Shown here: piece after piece, positions 7,389 through 15,800 of the stretch
How positions within the stretch are numbered: the stretch's first letter is position 1
Layout: each line of letters opens with the position of its first letter
Origin: JAJAZB01 sp964244295
Lineage (GTDB): Bacteria; Bacteroidota; Bacteroidia; Cytophagales; Spirosomataceae
Assembly (NCBI GenBank): GCA_964244295.1
Contig: CAXTIG010000037.1
Coordinates: 1 to 64,000 of the forward strand
Direction: 5' to 3'
Length of the DNA: 64,000 nt
Notes under the pieces: model-generated
The model's input: the letters and a program-made list of their open reading frames with translations, nothing else
Databases searched by the model: none
Told to the model about the DNA's origin: nothing
Made by a program: the position numbers and the translations under genes

Positions 7389-9482
7389 TCAGGGTATTCG
7401 GGCGGATTTTTGGAGGGAAAGCCCCACGCTCACCCAGCCCAGCCGCCCGGCCAGGTTGGGGATAAACGTCGGGTTGGTGACGCCCAGCAGGTTGTCCACC
7501 CCGGCCTGCACCCGCAGCGGGCCGAGGGTTTTGGCCGCGCTCAGGTTCCAGAGCACGTAGCCGGGCACGTACTCGTTGGCCGCATCGAGGATGCCGTTGG
7601 AATTGGCATCCGAGAACCCATAGCGACCCCGATAAATCCCGCGCAGCGCGGCGCTGAGACCGGTTTTTGGGTTTTCAAAAAACAACTTCACGTTGGCCGA
7701 GTGCCGCGAGCGATTGAGCAAGCCGCCGTATTCCGAAGGCTTGACGCGGGTTGTGGTCAGGGTTTCCGGGTCACGGCGGAAGACGGTACCCGCCCGCAGT
7801 TTCTCTAAAACCTCCCTGTCTTTGGCTTCCAGAAATTGGTAGCCCGCTGAAAGGGTGAGTTGTGAGTGGTGAAGGGTGAAGGACTTCGTGCCATCCACCT
7901 CGACGCCCTGCGTGAAAACCCGGTTCAAATTCCGGTAGCTGAATACGTTCTGGCCGTTGGTTTTGCGGGCGACGGCCTGGGTTTCGATGAGGCCGTCGAT
8001 GTCGTTGCGGAAGGCGTTGAGGTTGAAACTCAGGCCGTTTTTCAGGGAAATTTTTCCGCCCAAATTCAGCGCCACCGAGCGTTCGGGGCGAAGTTCGCCG
8101 AACTGGGTGGGGTCGAAGAGCAAGTCCGAAATTTGCCCTTGCACCTGGAGTTTAGCCAGTTGCGCGGCTAGTTCCTGCGAACCCAGCACGGTGTAGCCCA
8201 CCACGGCGTTGCCGAAGTTGAGGTAGAGTTGCCGAAAATCCGGGGCTTTGAAACCCACCCCCGCCGAACCGCGCAGGGTGAGCCAATCGCGGAGGCGGTA
8301 GGCCGCTGAGAGCTTGGGGCTGAACTGGTCGGCGTAGGCCGAATGCGCGTCGTACCGGCCGCCGGCGATGAAATGGAGCCGGTCGTTGGGCGAAAATTCG
8401 TACTGGGTGAAGGCGTAGCTGGTCTGAAATCGCTTGTGGTCGTCGTAGCGGGTGGCCTCGACGCCTTCCCAAATCCGGCCCGCGCCCGCCGTCAGCACGT
8501 GGCGCTTGGAAGCCAACCATTCGCCCTGCGCTTCGGCCCGGCGGAAGGTTTGGTCGAAAAAACTTTCGTCGTAGCGCCGACCGTCGGTGGCGTAGTCGAG
8601 GGTCGCGTCGGTGCGGTAGCGGGTGGTGTAAAACCGCCCGGTGAGCTTGACGCGCTCCCCGAAGCGGTGGCTGAGGGAGGGGTTGAGGGTGGTTTCGCGG
8701 ACGCGGCCCTGGCCGGTCAGCCGGGTTTTGTCGCCCAGTTCGGAATCCTGATTTTGGGTTTCTGAAAAAATCCGGGAGGAAACCACCAGCCGGGTTTTTT
8801 CGGAAAAATCCAGCGTGAGTTTGGGCGAAACGGTGTAGGTCGTGAAGGGCGAAACGGTCGCCCCGAAGGTTTCGGGCGTAAAATCGTAGCCGCCGGAGGC
8901 GTAGCGGTTGGCGAACAGGCTCAGCCCGGCGATGCTTTTTTTTAAGGAAAAATTTCCCGCAACATCACTCGTGCGGTTGCTGCCGTAGCGGGCCGTCAGA
9001 CCCCCGCGCAAAGCCGTAGGATTTTCGGTGATGATGTTGATGACCCCCGCCAGCGCCTCCGACCCGTACAAACTCGACGAAGGGCCTTTCACAATTTCAA
9101 TTTGCCGGATGTTGCCTACCGCCACGCGGCTCAAATCGAGCGTACCCGCCGTGCGGCCCACGAGCGGTTCGCCATCGACCAGAATCAGCGTGTAGTCGGG
9201 GTTGAAGCCCTGCACCTGCACGCCGCTGCCGTGGTCGTTGGTGATGAACAGGCCGGTTTGTTCGGCCAGCACGTCGTTCAGCCGTAGGCTGCCCATCGCC
9301 TTGATTTGTTTCCCCGACACCACGCTGACCGGCATGGGAAGTGCGGCGAGGTTGCGCTCGCTGCGGGTGGCCGTGACGACCACCTCGCCTAGGGTCGCCG
9401 TGCGCAGGCTGTCGGGCGCGGGCTGCTGAGCCAGATCCCTATTTCCGGCGAGCGAAAGAAGCAAAGCGTAGACAGTTTTCAC
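7389..9482 (-). CDS. hmuR: TonB-dependent receptor, haem/cobalamin type (HmuR-like)
   Basis: A 697-residue outer-membrane receptor with a short signal (residues 1-19). The TonB-box region is GEVVVTATRSERNL. The plug contains VEIVKGPSSSLYGSEALAG-type motifs (here IEIVKGPSSSLYGSEA) and VINIITENPT. The barrel is compact, as in BtuB/HmuR-type receptors, and ends near NLAGRLGWVSVGLSLQ. It is the first gene of the minus-strand iron locus that also contains hmuY and hmuT, so haem is the likely ligand. Against a firm name: it is not adjacent to hmuY. A promoter with an overlapping palindrome lies just upstream. Confidence 0.7.
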   Translation of the reverse strand: MKTVYALLLSLAGNRDLAQQPAPDSLRTATLGEVVVTATRSERNLAALPMPVSVVSGKQIKAMGSLRLNDVLAEQTGLFITNDHGSGVQVQGFNPDYTLILVDGEPLVGRTAGTLDLSRVAVGNIRQIEIVKGPSSSLYGSEALAGVINIITENPTALRGGLTARYGSNRTSDVAGNFSLKKSIAGLSLFANRYASGGYDFTPETFGATVSPFTTYTVSPKLTLDFSEKTRLVVSSRIFSETQNQDSELGDKTRLTGQGRVRETTLNPSLSHRFGERVKLTGRFYTTRYRTDATLDYATDGRRYDESFFDQTFRRAEAQGEWLASKRHVLTAGAGRIWEGVEATRYDDHKRFQTSYAFTQYEFSPNDRLHFIAGGRYDAHSAYADQFSPKLSAAYRLRDWLTLRGSAGVGFKAPDFRQLYLNFGNAVVGYTVLGSQELAAQLAKLQVQGQISDLLFDPTQFGELRPERSVALNLGGKISLKNGLSFNLNAFRNDIDGLIETQAVARKTNGQNVFSYRNLNRVFTQGVEVDGTKSFTLHHSQLTLSAGYQFLEAKDREVLEKLRAGTVFRRDPETLTTTRVKPSEYGGLLNRSRHSANVKLFFENPKTGLSAALRGIYRGRYGFSDANSNGILDAANEYVPGYVLWNLSAAKTLGPLRVQAGVDNLLGVTNPTFIPNLAGRLGWVSVGLSLQKSARIP

Positions 9483-9515
9483 GGAGCAGCAACAGAATCA
9501 GTGGATTTGCCGCTG

Positions 9516-9556
9516 CAAAGGTGAAGCCTGTTTAAATTCAGTCCAAATAATTATTT
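9516..9556 (-). promoter_or_regulatory. Promoter and candidate iron-response operator of the haem locus
   Basis: Read on the minus strand, TTTG (9544-9547) is followed after 20 bp by CACCTTTG (9516-9523), one base off the Bacteroidetes -7 consensus TAnnTTTG, with the receptor start 33 bp further on. A perfect 12-bp palindrome AAATAATTATTT (9545-9556) overlaps the -33 box and lies in the most AT-rich stretch of the area. A repressor bound there would block the promoter. Fur is a plausible candidate, but the site is not a clear Fur box. Confidence 0.5.
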
Positions 9557-9578
9557 TGAATTTTTCTAAATAAGATTT

Positions 9579-10289
9579 CTATTTCTGCTTTTCAGAGGAG
9601 ATAATTCCTTCCCAGAACGGCCCGCTGCGCCCCAGTATGTCGGTATAGGTGATGCTGGATTCGGCCTTGCCGTAGGTACGGATGGCTGGCTGGGGCGTGT
9701 GCCCAACCACTTGGTGGTACCCTGGCAGGAGATCCGTCGAGGTTTCTTCAAAATCGGCCCAGGTCGGACCGCCGTGTAAGTTTGGCCCGCCCCGGTAGCG
9801 GCTCACCGTGTGGAGGTAGCGGTTTTCGGGCGAGGTGAGCAGGGCGTTGAGGCGGTCGGCGAGGGGCAGGTGGGTTAATTCGGGGAGCCGGGTCGTTTTG
9901 GTTTGCATCCAATCCCACCAGCCCGCCGACACGCCCGCGTGAGTGAAAAGCCAGTTGCCCGCCTGATACGCTACCCGAAATAAGTCCTGGTACTGGGTAA
10001 ACAAGTGAACCAGGGCGGGAGCCGCCTCAGGCCGGAAGCCGCTGCCCCGAAAGTGAGGAAAAAAGTGGTAGTGAATGTCGTGGTTGCCGAGTAGTAGCAC
10101 TACCTTGCCGGGGTAAGTTTGCCGGAAACGGATGATGGCGAGCAGGTTAGCATACTGATCCTGGTCGCTGAAATAGGGGTCTTTGCTGTCTACGTAATCG
10201 CCCAGGAAAATAAGTTTGTCGTAAGCGTGAGGGTCGATGTCCTGCCAGGTGGTCTTACCGTGCAGGTCGGGAATGGCAAGAAGGCGCAT
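9579..10289 (-). CDS. Metallophosphoesterase (calcineurin-like)
   Basis: A 236-residue cytosolic protein starting MRLLAIPDLHGKTTW; the ATG at 10289 is chosen because an upstream TTG at 10316 only adds nine unrelated residues. All motifs of the PPP/calcineurin phosphoesterase fold are present: PDLHG, FLGDYVDS, LLGNHDIHY, THAGVSAG and VVGHTPQ. These residues hold two metal ions. It would hydrolyse a phosphate ester; the substrate may be phosphoprotein or a small molecule such as a dinucleotide, but the sequence does not decide. It is convergent with nothing and shares no obvious operon with its neighbours. Confidence 0.85.
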   Translation of the reverse strand: MRLLAIPDLHGKTTWQDIDPHAYDKLIFLGDYVDSKDPYFSDQDQYANLLAIIRFRQTYPGKVVLLLGNHDIHYHFFPHFRGSGFRPEAAPALVHLFTQYQDLFRVAYQAGNWLFTHAGVSAGWWDWMQTKTTRLPELTHLPLADRLNALLTSPENRYLHTVSRYRGGPNLHGGPTWADFEETSTDLLPGYHQVVGHTPQPAIRTYGKAESSITYTDILGRSGPFWEGIISSEKQK

Positions 10290-10526
10290 GAAAGGCAAGC
10301 TATAAGGGGAAATCAACGTTTGAGGTAACAGACCGTTGGCCGCCCAAAAGAATAAATTTTACGACTCGGAAAAACAAGACGTACGCACCACGCGGGCAGA
10401 TTTAACCACGAAGTTCGTTTAAAACCGCTGGGTTTGCCGTTTGTTCGGAGTGCTGCCTCCCGCCCGCCGTTACCTCTCAGACCGGCGCAGAAAACGGTGT
10501 TTAGCTACTTAGAACCTTCATTTTTT

Positions 10527-10982
10527 ATGTGTTTCCTGAGTTTTCTTCTTTTAGTGGGAGGATGGGGTGAAGTAACCACACCGACCACCGAACCCACCAA
10601 ACCCTTGACCATCGTCATCACCGACTTCACCAACACGCAGGCCATCATCAAAATAGGGCTTTACGATTCTTCGACCGATTTCCCCCGCCCCCGCAACGGC
10701 AAAGGTTCCCGGGGTTACGTCATCAAACCCAACGGCAAAACCACCGTTACGCTCACCATCACCGACGCGCCCTACGGCGAATACGCCGTGGCAATGTATC
10801 AGGACATCAACGGCAACGGCACTTTCGACCGGGGTGGGCTGATGGGAATGCCCCGCGAACCGTACTCGTTTTCCAACAACTTCCGCCCCATGAGCCACCT
10901 CCGGGGACCGCGTTTCGCCGATTGCCGCTTTGTGTACTCGGCCACGCAACGCGAAGTACAAATTCGAATGCTGAATAACTGA
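10527..10982 (+). CDS. DUF2141 secreted protein
   Basis: A 151-residue exported protein. The ATG at 10527 (MCFLSFLLLVGGWG) gives a good signal peptide, whereas the longer reading from 10434 starts with an Arg/Pro-rich stretch. The body has the DUF2141 pattern: IVITDFTNTQAIIKIGLYDS, then GEYAVAMYQDINGNGTFDR, a Ca-binding-like DxNxNxxxD loop, then GMPREPYSFSNN. The family is common in Bacteroidetes and has no firm function. It is followed by a GC-rich palindrome and a Pro-rich gene on the same strand. Confidence 0.8.
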   Translation: MCFLSFLLLVGGWGEVTTPTTEPTKPLTIVITDFTNTQAIIKIGLYDSSTDFPRPRNGKGSRGYVIKPNGKTTVTLTITDAPYGEYAVAMYQDINGNGTFDRGGLMGMPREPYSFSNNFRPMSHLRGPRFADCRFVYSATQREVQIRMLNN

Positions 10983-11011
10983 AGCCCCCGAACCGAATCG
11001 TCGGACCGCCC

Positions 11012-11079
11012 CAACCCCTTGAAGGGGGGCTTTTCAGGGCTGAAATTTTCAGTAGGAAAAGCCCCCCTTCAAGGGGTTG
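11012..11079. repeat. GC-rich palindrome, AACCCCnTnAAGGGGGCTTTTC family, copy 1
   Basis: Perfect 24-bp arms at 11012-11035 and 11056-11079 around a 20-base loop. Two related copies lie at 39241-39326 and 52722-52823. The core of the arm is a G-run and C-run with a CTTTTC inner end. Confidence 0.85.
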
Positions 11080-11149
11080 AGGTATTTTTTGGCGGGCGTG
11101 GTATGCGTTTTTTCTCCGAAAAAATCACACCGCATCAACCATCGAAGCC

Positions 11150-11821
11150 ATGAACAAATCAGCCCTTTTCCTGACCGCACTACTTGCAGGTTGGGGACTT
11201 ACCAACTGCCGAGGTATCCAGACGCCCGTTTCGGCTGACAGCCAGGCGGCCAACCCCCGAACCGCGACGGCGACCCCGGAGCGCATCAGCAGCGGAACCA
11301 TGTCGGGTTCGACGGTGACCGATCAGCCCGCGCCGGTCGTCACGATTCCGTTGGGAAGCACCGATTCCAGCGCCAACCGACCCCGCCCCCCACGTGGCCC
11401 GGCTCTGGGTGAAATGCCCGGCGACACCGTGCCGCCCAACTCTAACCCCGAAGTGGTGCCGCCCGCACCGCCCGCCCGGAGCATCGACGACGACCGCCGC
11501 CTGAAAGCCGCCCAGCAACGCGCTCCCGAACAAGCCGCCCCCGTCCCGCCGCCCGCCATCCCGACCAACCCCACGGAGCGCGAACGCTACACCCGCGACC
11601 GCAGCAATCCTGCCGGGATGGAACAGCGCCGCGCCGCCCAGGACATGAACGCGGTGACCGAACTACCCGCCCCGGAAAGCCGGATTGAACGCCTTACCCG
11701 GCAACTCGACGCCGTGGACGCAGAACTGGAAACCACCCGCTCGGCCCGCCGCCGCGCCGCGCTAATGAAGCAGCGGCGGAGTTTGATGCTGGCGCTGGGG
11801 AAAGAAACGACGCGGGAGTAA
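11150..11821 (+). CDS. Pro/Ala-rich exported protein with C-terminal coiled coil
   Basis: A 223-residue protein with an N-terminal hydrophobic signal (LFLTALLAGWGLTNC). The Cys at residue 20 could be lipidated, although Asn before it is unusual. The middle (about 25-165) is disordered and rich in Pro, Ala, Ser and Arg; the end (about 175-223) is a charged helix (RIERLTRQLDAVDAELETTR) that may form a coiled coil. No family is recognised. It lies between the DUF2141 gene and prmA, separated from each by a palindromic repeat. It may be an envelope-associated structural protein, but this is a guess. Confidence 0.6.
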   Translation: MNKSALFLTALLAGWGLTNCRGIQTPVSADSQAANPRTATATPERISSGTMSGSTVTDQPAPVVTIPLGSTDSSANRPRPPRGPALGEMPGDTVPPNSNPEVVPPAPPARSIDDDRRLKAAQQRAPEQAAPVPPPAIPTNPTERERYTRDRSNPAGMEQRRAAQDMNAVTELPAPESRIERLTRQLDAVDAELETTRSARRRAALMKQRRSLMLALGKETTRE

Positions 11822-11839
11822 AAATTCATGATTTTCGTG

Positions 11840-11907
11840 GGGGCAGGGCTTGCCCCTGCCCTGAGCCGTCTCCACCGGACAGCCAGGGCAGGGGCAAGCC
11901 CTGCCCC
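11840..11907. repeat. GC-rich palindrome, GGGCAGGGCTTGCCC family
   Basis: Perfect 24-bp arms at 11840-11863 and 11884-11907 with a 20-base loop. Each arm is itself partly palindromic (GGGGCAGGG, CTT, GCCCCTGCCC). It fills most of the 139-bp gap upstream of prmA. Confidence 0.85.
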
Positions 11908-11960
11908 TACGTTTTGCGACAAACCAACTTTCTTTGTAGAAAATCGCCCTAACCCACCGC

Positions 11961-12791
11961 ATGAATTACCTCGAATTACACCTGACCGTCGAACCTGATT
12001 TTGCCGAAATTCTGGTGGCCGAACTGGCCCAGGTTGGGTTTGAATCTTTCACCGACGAACCCGACGGCCTCAAGGCGTACATCCCCGAACCCGATTTTGA
12101 CGAAGGCGCGCTGGAAGAACTACTTTCCCGTTACCGGAAACTCACCCCGCTGACCTACCAGACCCAGCGCATCGAAGCCCGCAACTGGAACGCCGAATGG
12201 GAACAGGCCTACGAACCCATCGACGTGCTGGGCCGTTGCCTGGTGCGGGCCTCATTTCATCCGCCCGCCGGGCAAGACTTTGAGGTCGAAATCGTTATCA
12301 ATCCGAAGATGTCGTTCGGCACGGGGCACCACGAAACCACCGCGCTGATGCTCGAATACCAACTCGGCACCGACCACACGGGCAAGCGGGTACTCGACGT
12401 GGGCAGCGGTACGGGCATCCTGGCGATTATGGCCGCCAAACGCGGAGCCAGCCAGGTGCGGGCCTTCGACATCGAAGACTGGGCAACCGAAAACGCGCTC
12501 GAAAATGTAGTCCTCAACGGCGTTGCCGACCGCGTGACGGTGCGCCAGGGCACGCTCCAAACCGAGCCGCCCGCCGAATTCGGTCTGATTTTGGCTAACA
12601 TCAACCGCAACATTCTCCTGGCCGACCTTGCGGGCTACGCCGGATTTTTAGCCCCTGGCGGTACGCTGCTGGTCAGTGGATTTTATGAAAGTGATTTACC
12701 CGACATCACCCGCGCCGCCGAAGCCGCCGGCCTGACACCCGGCCCGGTAAAAACCCGAAATGGCTGGGTGGCGGCGGGGTTTGGGAAGTAA
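11961..12791 (+). CDS. prmA: Ribosomal protein L11 methyltransferase
   Basis: A 276-residue cytosolic enzyme that uses S-adenosylmethionine to methylate lysines and the N-terminus of ribosomal protein L11. The N-terminal half (1 to about 115) is the substrate-recognition domain. The methyltransferase domain follows with the SAM motif VLDVGSGTGILAIMAAKRG, the acidic FDIED and the family signature LILANINRNILL. Upstream of the domain NPKMSFGTGHHETT is the PrmA hallmark. The length matches Bacteroidetes PrmA. It is followed by a 12-bp hairpin. Confidence 0.95.
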   Translation: MNYLELHLTVEPDFAEILVAELAQVGFESFTDEPDGLKAYIPEPDFDEGALEELLSRYRKLTPLTYQTQRIEARNWNAEWEQAYEPIDVLGRCLVRASFHPPAGQDFEVEIVINPKMSFGTGHHETTALMLEYQLGTDHTGKRVLDVGSGTGILAIMAAKRGASQVRAFDIEDWATENALENVVLNGVADRVTVRQGTLQTEPPAEFGLILANINRNILLADLAGYAGFLAPGGTLLVSGFYESDLPDITRAAEAAGLTPGPVKTRNGWVAAGFGK

Positions 12792-12794
12792 AAA

Positions 12795-12822
12795 ATTCCC
12801 CTCCTTTAGCAAGGAGGGGAAT
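12795..12822. terminator. Hairpin after prmA
   Basis: A 12-bp perfect stem (ATTCCCCTCCTT and its complement) with a TAGC loop lies four bases after the prmA stop. No T-run follows on the plus strand; there is a five-A run before it. It may act as a weak terminator or stabilise the prmA mRNA 3' end. Confidence 0.5.
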
Positions 12823-12855
12823 CTTCGTCGTCATCGTTGAAAAAGAAACCGTTCG

Positions 12856-15800
12856 ATGCCCCTTCGCCTCACCCTATCCTTCCTCCTGCTCCTCACCGCC
12901 CCCTTCGTGCTGGCCCAAACCCCGCGCCTGAGCGAAAAGCCGGAGCAATTCATCACCGACGTGCAAACGGCGCTCGGCAACGCCCGCGTGGGCACCGACT
13001 TCGCCGCCGCCTGGAACGGGGGCAAATTCAGCCCCGCCCAGCAAACGGCGCTCATCGCGCTGAGCCGCACGATGGCGGGCAAGGGCTACCGCGCCCAGCC
13101 GCACCTCGCGCTGCTGTTCGACGCCGTCAACCGGGCCAGCGAGCAGGTTCAGCCGCTCGATAGCCTGCTTGCCACCAGCCAGAAATTCCTCGCTTCGACC
13201 GACACCAAAACCGGGCAGCGCTACCTCGAAACCCTGCGGAATCTGTTTGGCAACCGCCTGCTCTACACCTCCAACACCAACCGGGTGTACGCCACCGGCG
13301 GCACGCTCGGCTTCCGCTTCAGCGCGGAGCCGGTTTCGCCCTACGTGCCCGCTGCCGACACCGCCCAGGCCCAGGCCAGTCAGCAAGCGGCCAACGCCAT
13401 CGACGACGACGGCTGGGGGGTTGACGAAAAAGCGGCGAAGGCCGACGAGGGCTGGGGAGATTCACCCCTGGGCACCGTCACCAACGCCGCCGGATGGGAA
13501 GAACCCGCCCCCACGCTGGCTGCCGGAGCCTTGCTCGACTTGAAAAACGTCACGTTGGCGCTGGTCACGGCCAGCGATTCGCTCGTGGTGAGCGGGGTCA
13601 CGGCCACGGTGGGATTTAAGGAAAGTTTGCTGCTCGGCAACGCCGGGCAAGTGACCTGGCCCGCCGCCGTTTCTGCCGATAGCCTGCTGCCCGTCACGGA
13701 AGCCAGCGTGGCCCTGGCCCGCTACCGGGTCGATTTGAAAAATCCGCGCTTGCTCGCCTCCGAGTCCACCCTCACGGCCCCCGCCTTGCTGGCCGCGCCG
13801 GTGAAGGGGGCCTATGAATTTTTGAGCAAAAAACGCCCGCCCCGTGCGCCCTGGAGCTACCCGCGTTTCCTTTCCGCAGGGGCCGACGCGAAGTTCAAAA
13901 CCCTCGGTACTGACCTCGACTACCGGGGCGGCGTGGCCCTCATCGGCCCAAAGGTGTACGCCGTGGCGGCGGGGGCACAACCGGCGGTTTTTTCGGTGAA
14001 AAAAGACGGCAAACCCGCCTTCCGCACCAGCGGACGGCGCTTTGAACTCGGCGATTCGCTGCTGCGCTCGGAGCAAGCCAGCCTGACGGCCTACCTCAGT
14101 ACCGGCGACACGCTCACGCACCCAGCCCTAAAACTGCGCTACGACCGCGCCCGGAAGGAACTCCACGGCAACCGCGTCAACAAAGGCGGCTTCCGCGCTG
14201 CGCCGTTCACCGACCCCTACCATGCCGTGACCATCAACGCCGATGCCTTCAACTGGCCGCTCAACGGCCAGCGGATGGATTTTTACACCGTCAGCGCCCG
14301 CAACGAAGTCCCGGTTCGCATCGAATCGTTCGATTTTTTCAACCGAACCCGCTACACCAACCTCAGTGGCAGCTACGGCTTCCACCCGCTCACGGCGCTG
14401 GCGGCGTATTTTCGGCAAAAAGGCGGCAAGCAGGAAGTCGTCGTGAGCGATTTGGGGCCATTTTTCAAACGCCCCGACGCCAACATTCGTGAGGCGATGA
14501 TGGAGATGGTTCAGCAGGGCTACCTGACTTACGAGCCCGCCCTCGACCTGCTGCGGTTCAGCAAAAAAGGACGGCACTACGTGCAGAGTTTTGCCGGGAA
14601 AGAAGACTACGACACCTTCATCATTCTCTCTACCTTCTCTAATTCGATGAAGGACAGCCTGTCCAACGTGACGCTCAATTTGCCCGACAACCAACTCATC
14701 ATTCGCGGGGCGGAGCGCTTTCAGGTCAGTGATTCGCTGAAAATCTTCATCGCGCCTTCGGACAAGCAGGTGAAAATGGGCAAGAACCGCAACTTCACCT
14801 TCGATGGGGAAATGAAACTCGATAACTACCGCTTCGCCGGGAAAAACCTGAGTTTCAACTACGACGAGTTTTTCGTGAAACTTGACAAAGTCGATTCGGT
14901 CACGTTCGTCAGCCAGAAAGACAAGGGCAAGGCCGGTGCCCAGGAAATCGGCGGGGATTTGCAGTACGGCTCCGGTGGGGGCACGGTGTTTCTCGGCAAA
15001 AAAGGCAACAAATCGGGCAAGGCCCCCAACATTCCGCGCCTGGTGGTGCCGGGCGGGGCCAAAATTTACTTCGACCAGCCCGACCGTGCCGCCGGGGTGT
15101 ACCACCGGAAAATTTACTTCCAGATTCCCAACCTCGACTACGACAGCCTCACCTCGCGGGACATCCGCTTGGAGGGAATGTTTTACTCCGACGGAATTTT
15201 GCCGCCCTTCAAGGCCTCGCTCGTGACCATGCCCGACAATTCGCTGGGCTTCAATTACAAAAACACCACCATTTCGCTCTTCGGCGGCGCGGCTTCGGTG
15301 AAGCTGACCGGCCCGCTGAAAATGGACAAGCAGGGCCTCCACGCGGCGGGTGAACTACTGCTCAACGGAGCCACGCTGCCCTCGAAAAACATCCGCTTTT
15401 ACCCCGATTCCGTCGTGGCGAGCGGCGCGGGCGGGAGCATCGCGGCGGGTGGCAAGGCCAACCTCCCGGCGGTGACGCTCAAAAAATACGACCTGGCCTG
15501 GAAACCCAAACACGACAGCCTGCTCCTGGCCGACCAGGGCGACGGCTTCGATTTTTACAACGCCTCGACCAAACTCAACGGCAACCTCGTGCTCCGCTCG
15601 ACGGGCCTGTTCGGCGAGGGCCTCGTGAAACGCAAGGATTCGCAGACCACCTCCGGTAAATTTCTGTTCAACAAAGACGCTTTCAGCGCCGAAGAAGCCG
15701 AGGTGCGCATCGGGGCCAACGTGGCCAGCGGTGGCGCGCCCGTGCTGCTGGGCACCGGTATGAACGTGAATTTCAACGCCCTCAACGGCAACGCGGTGCT

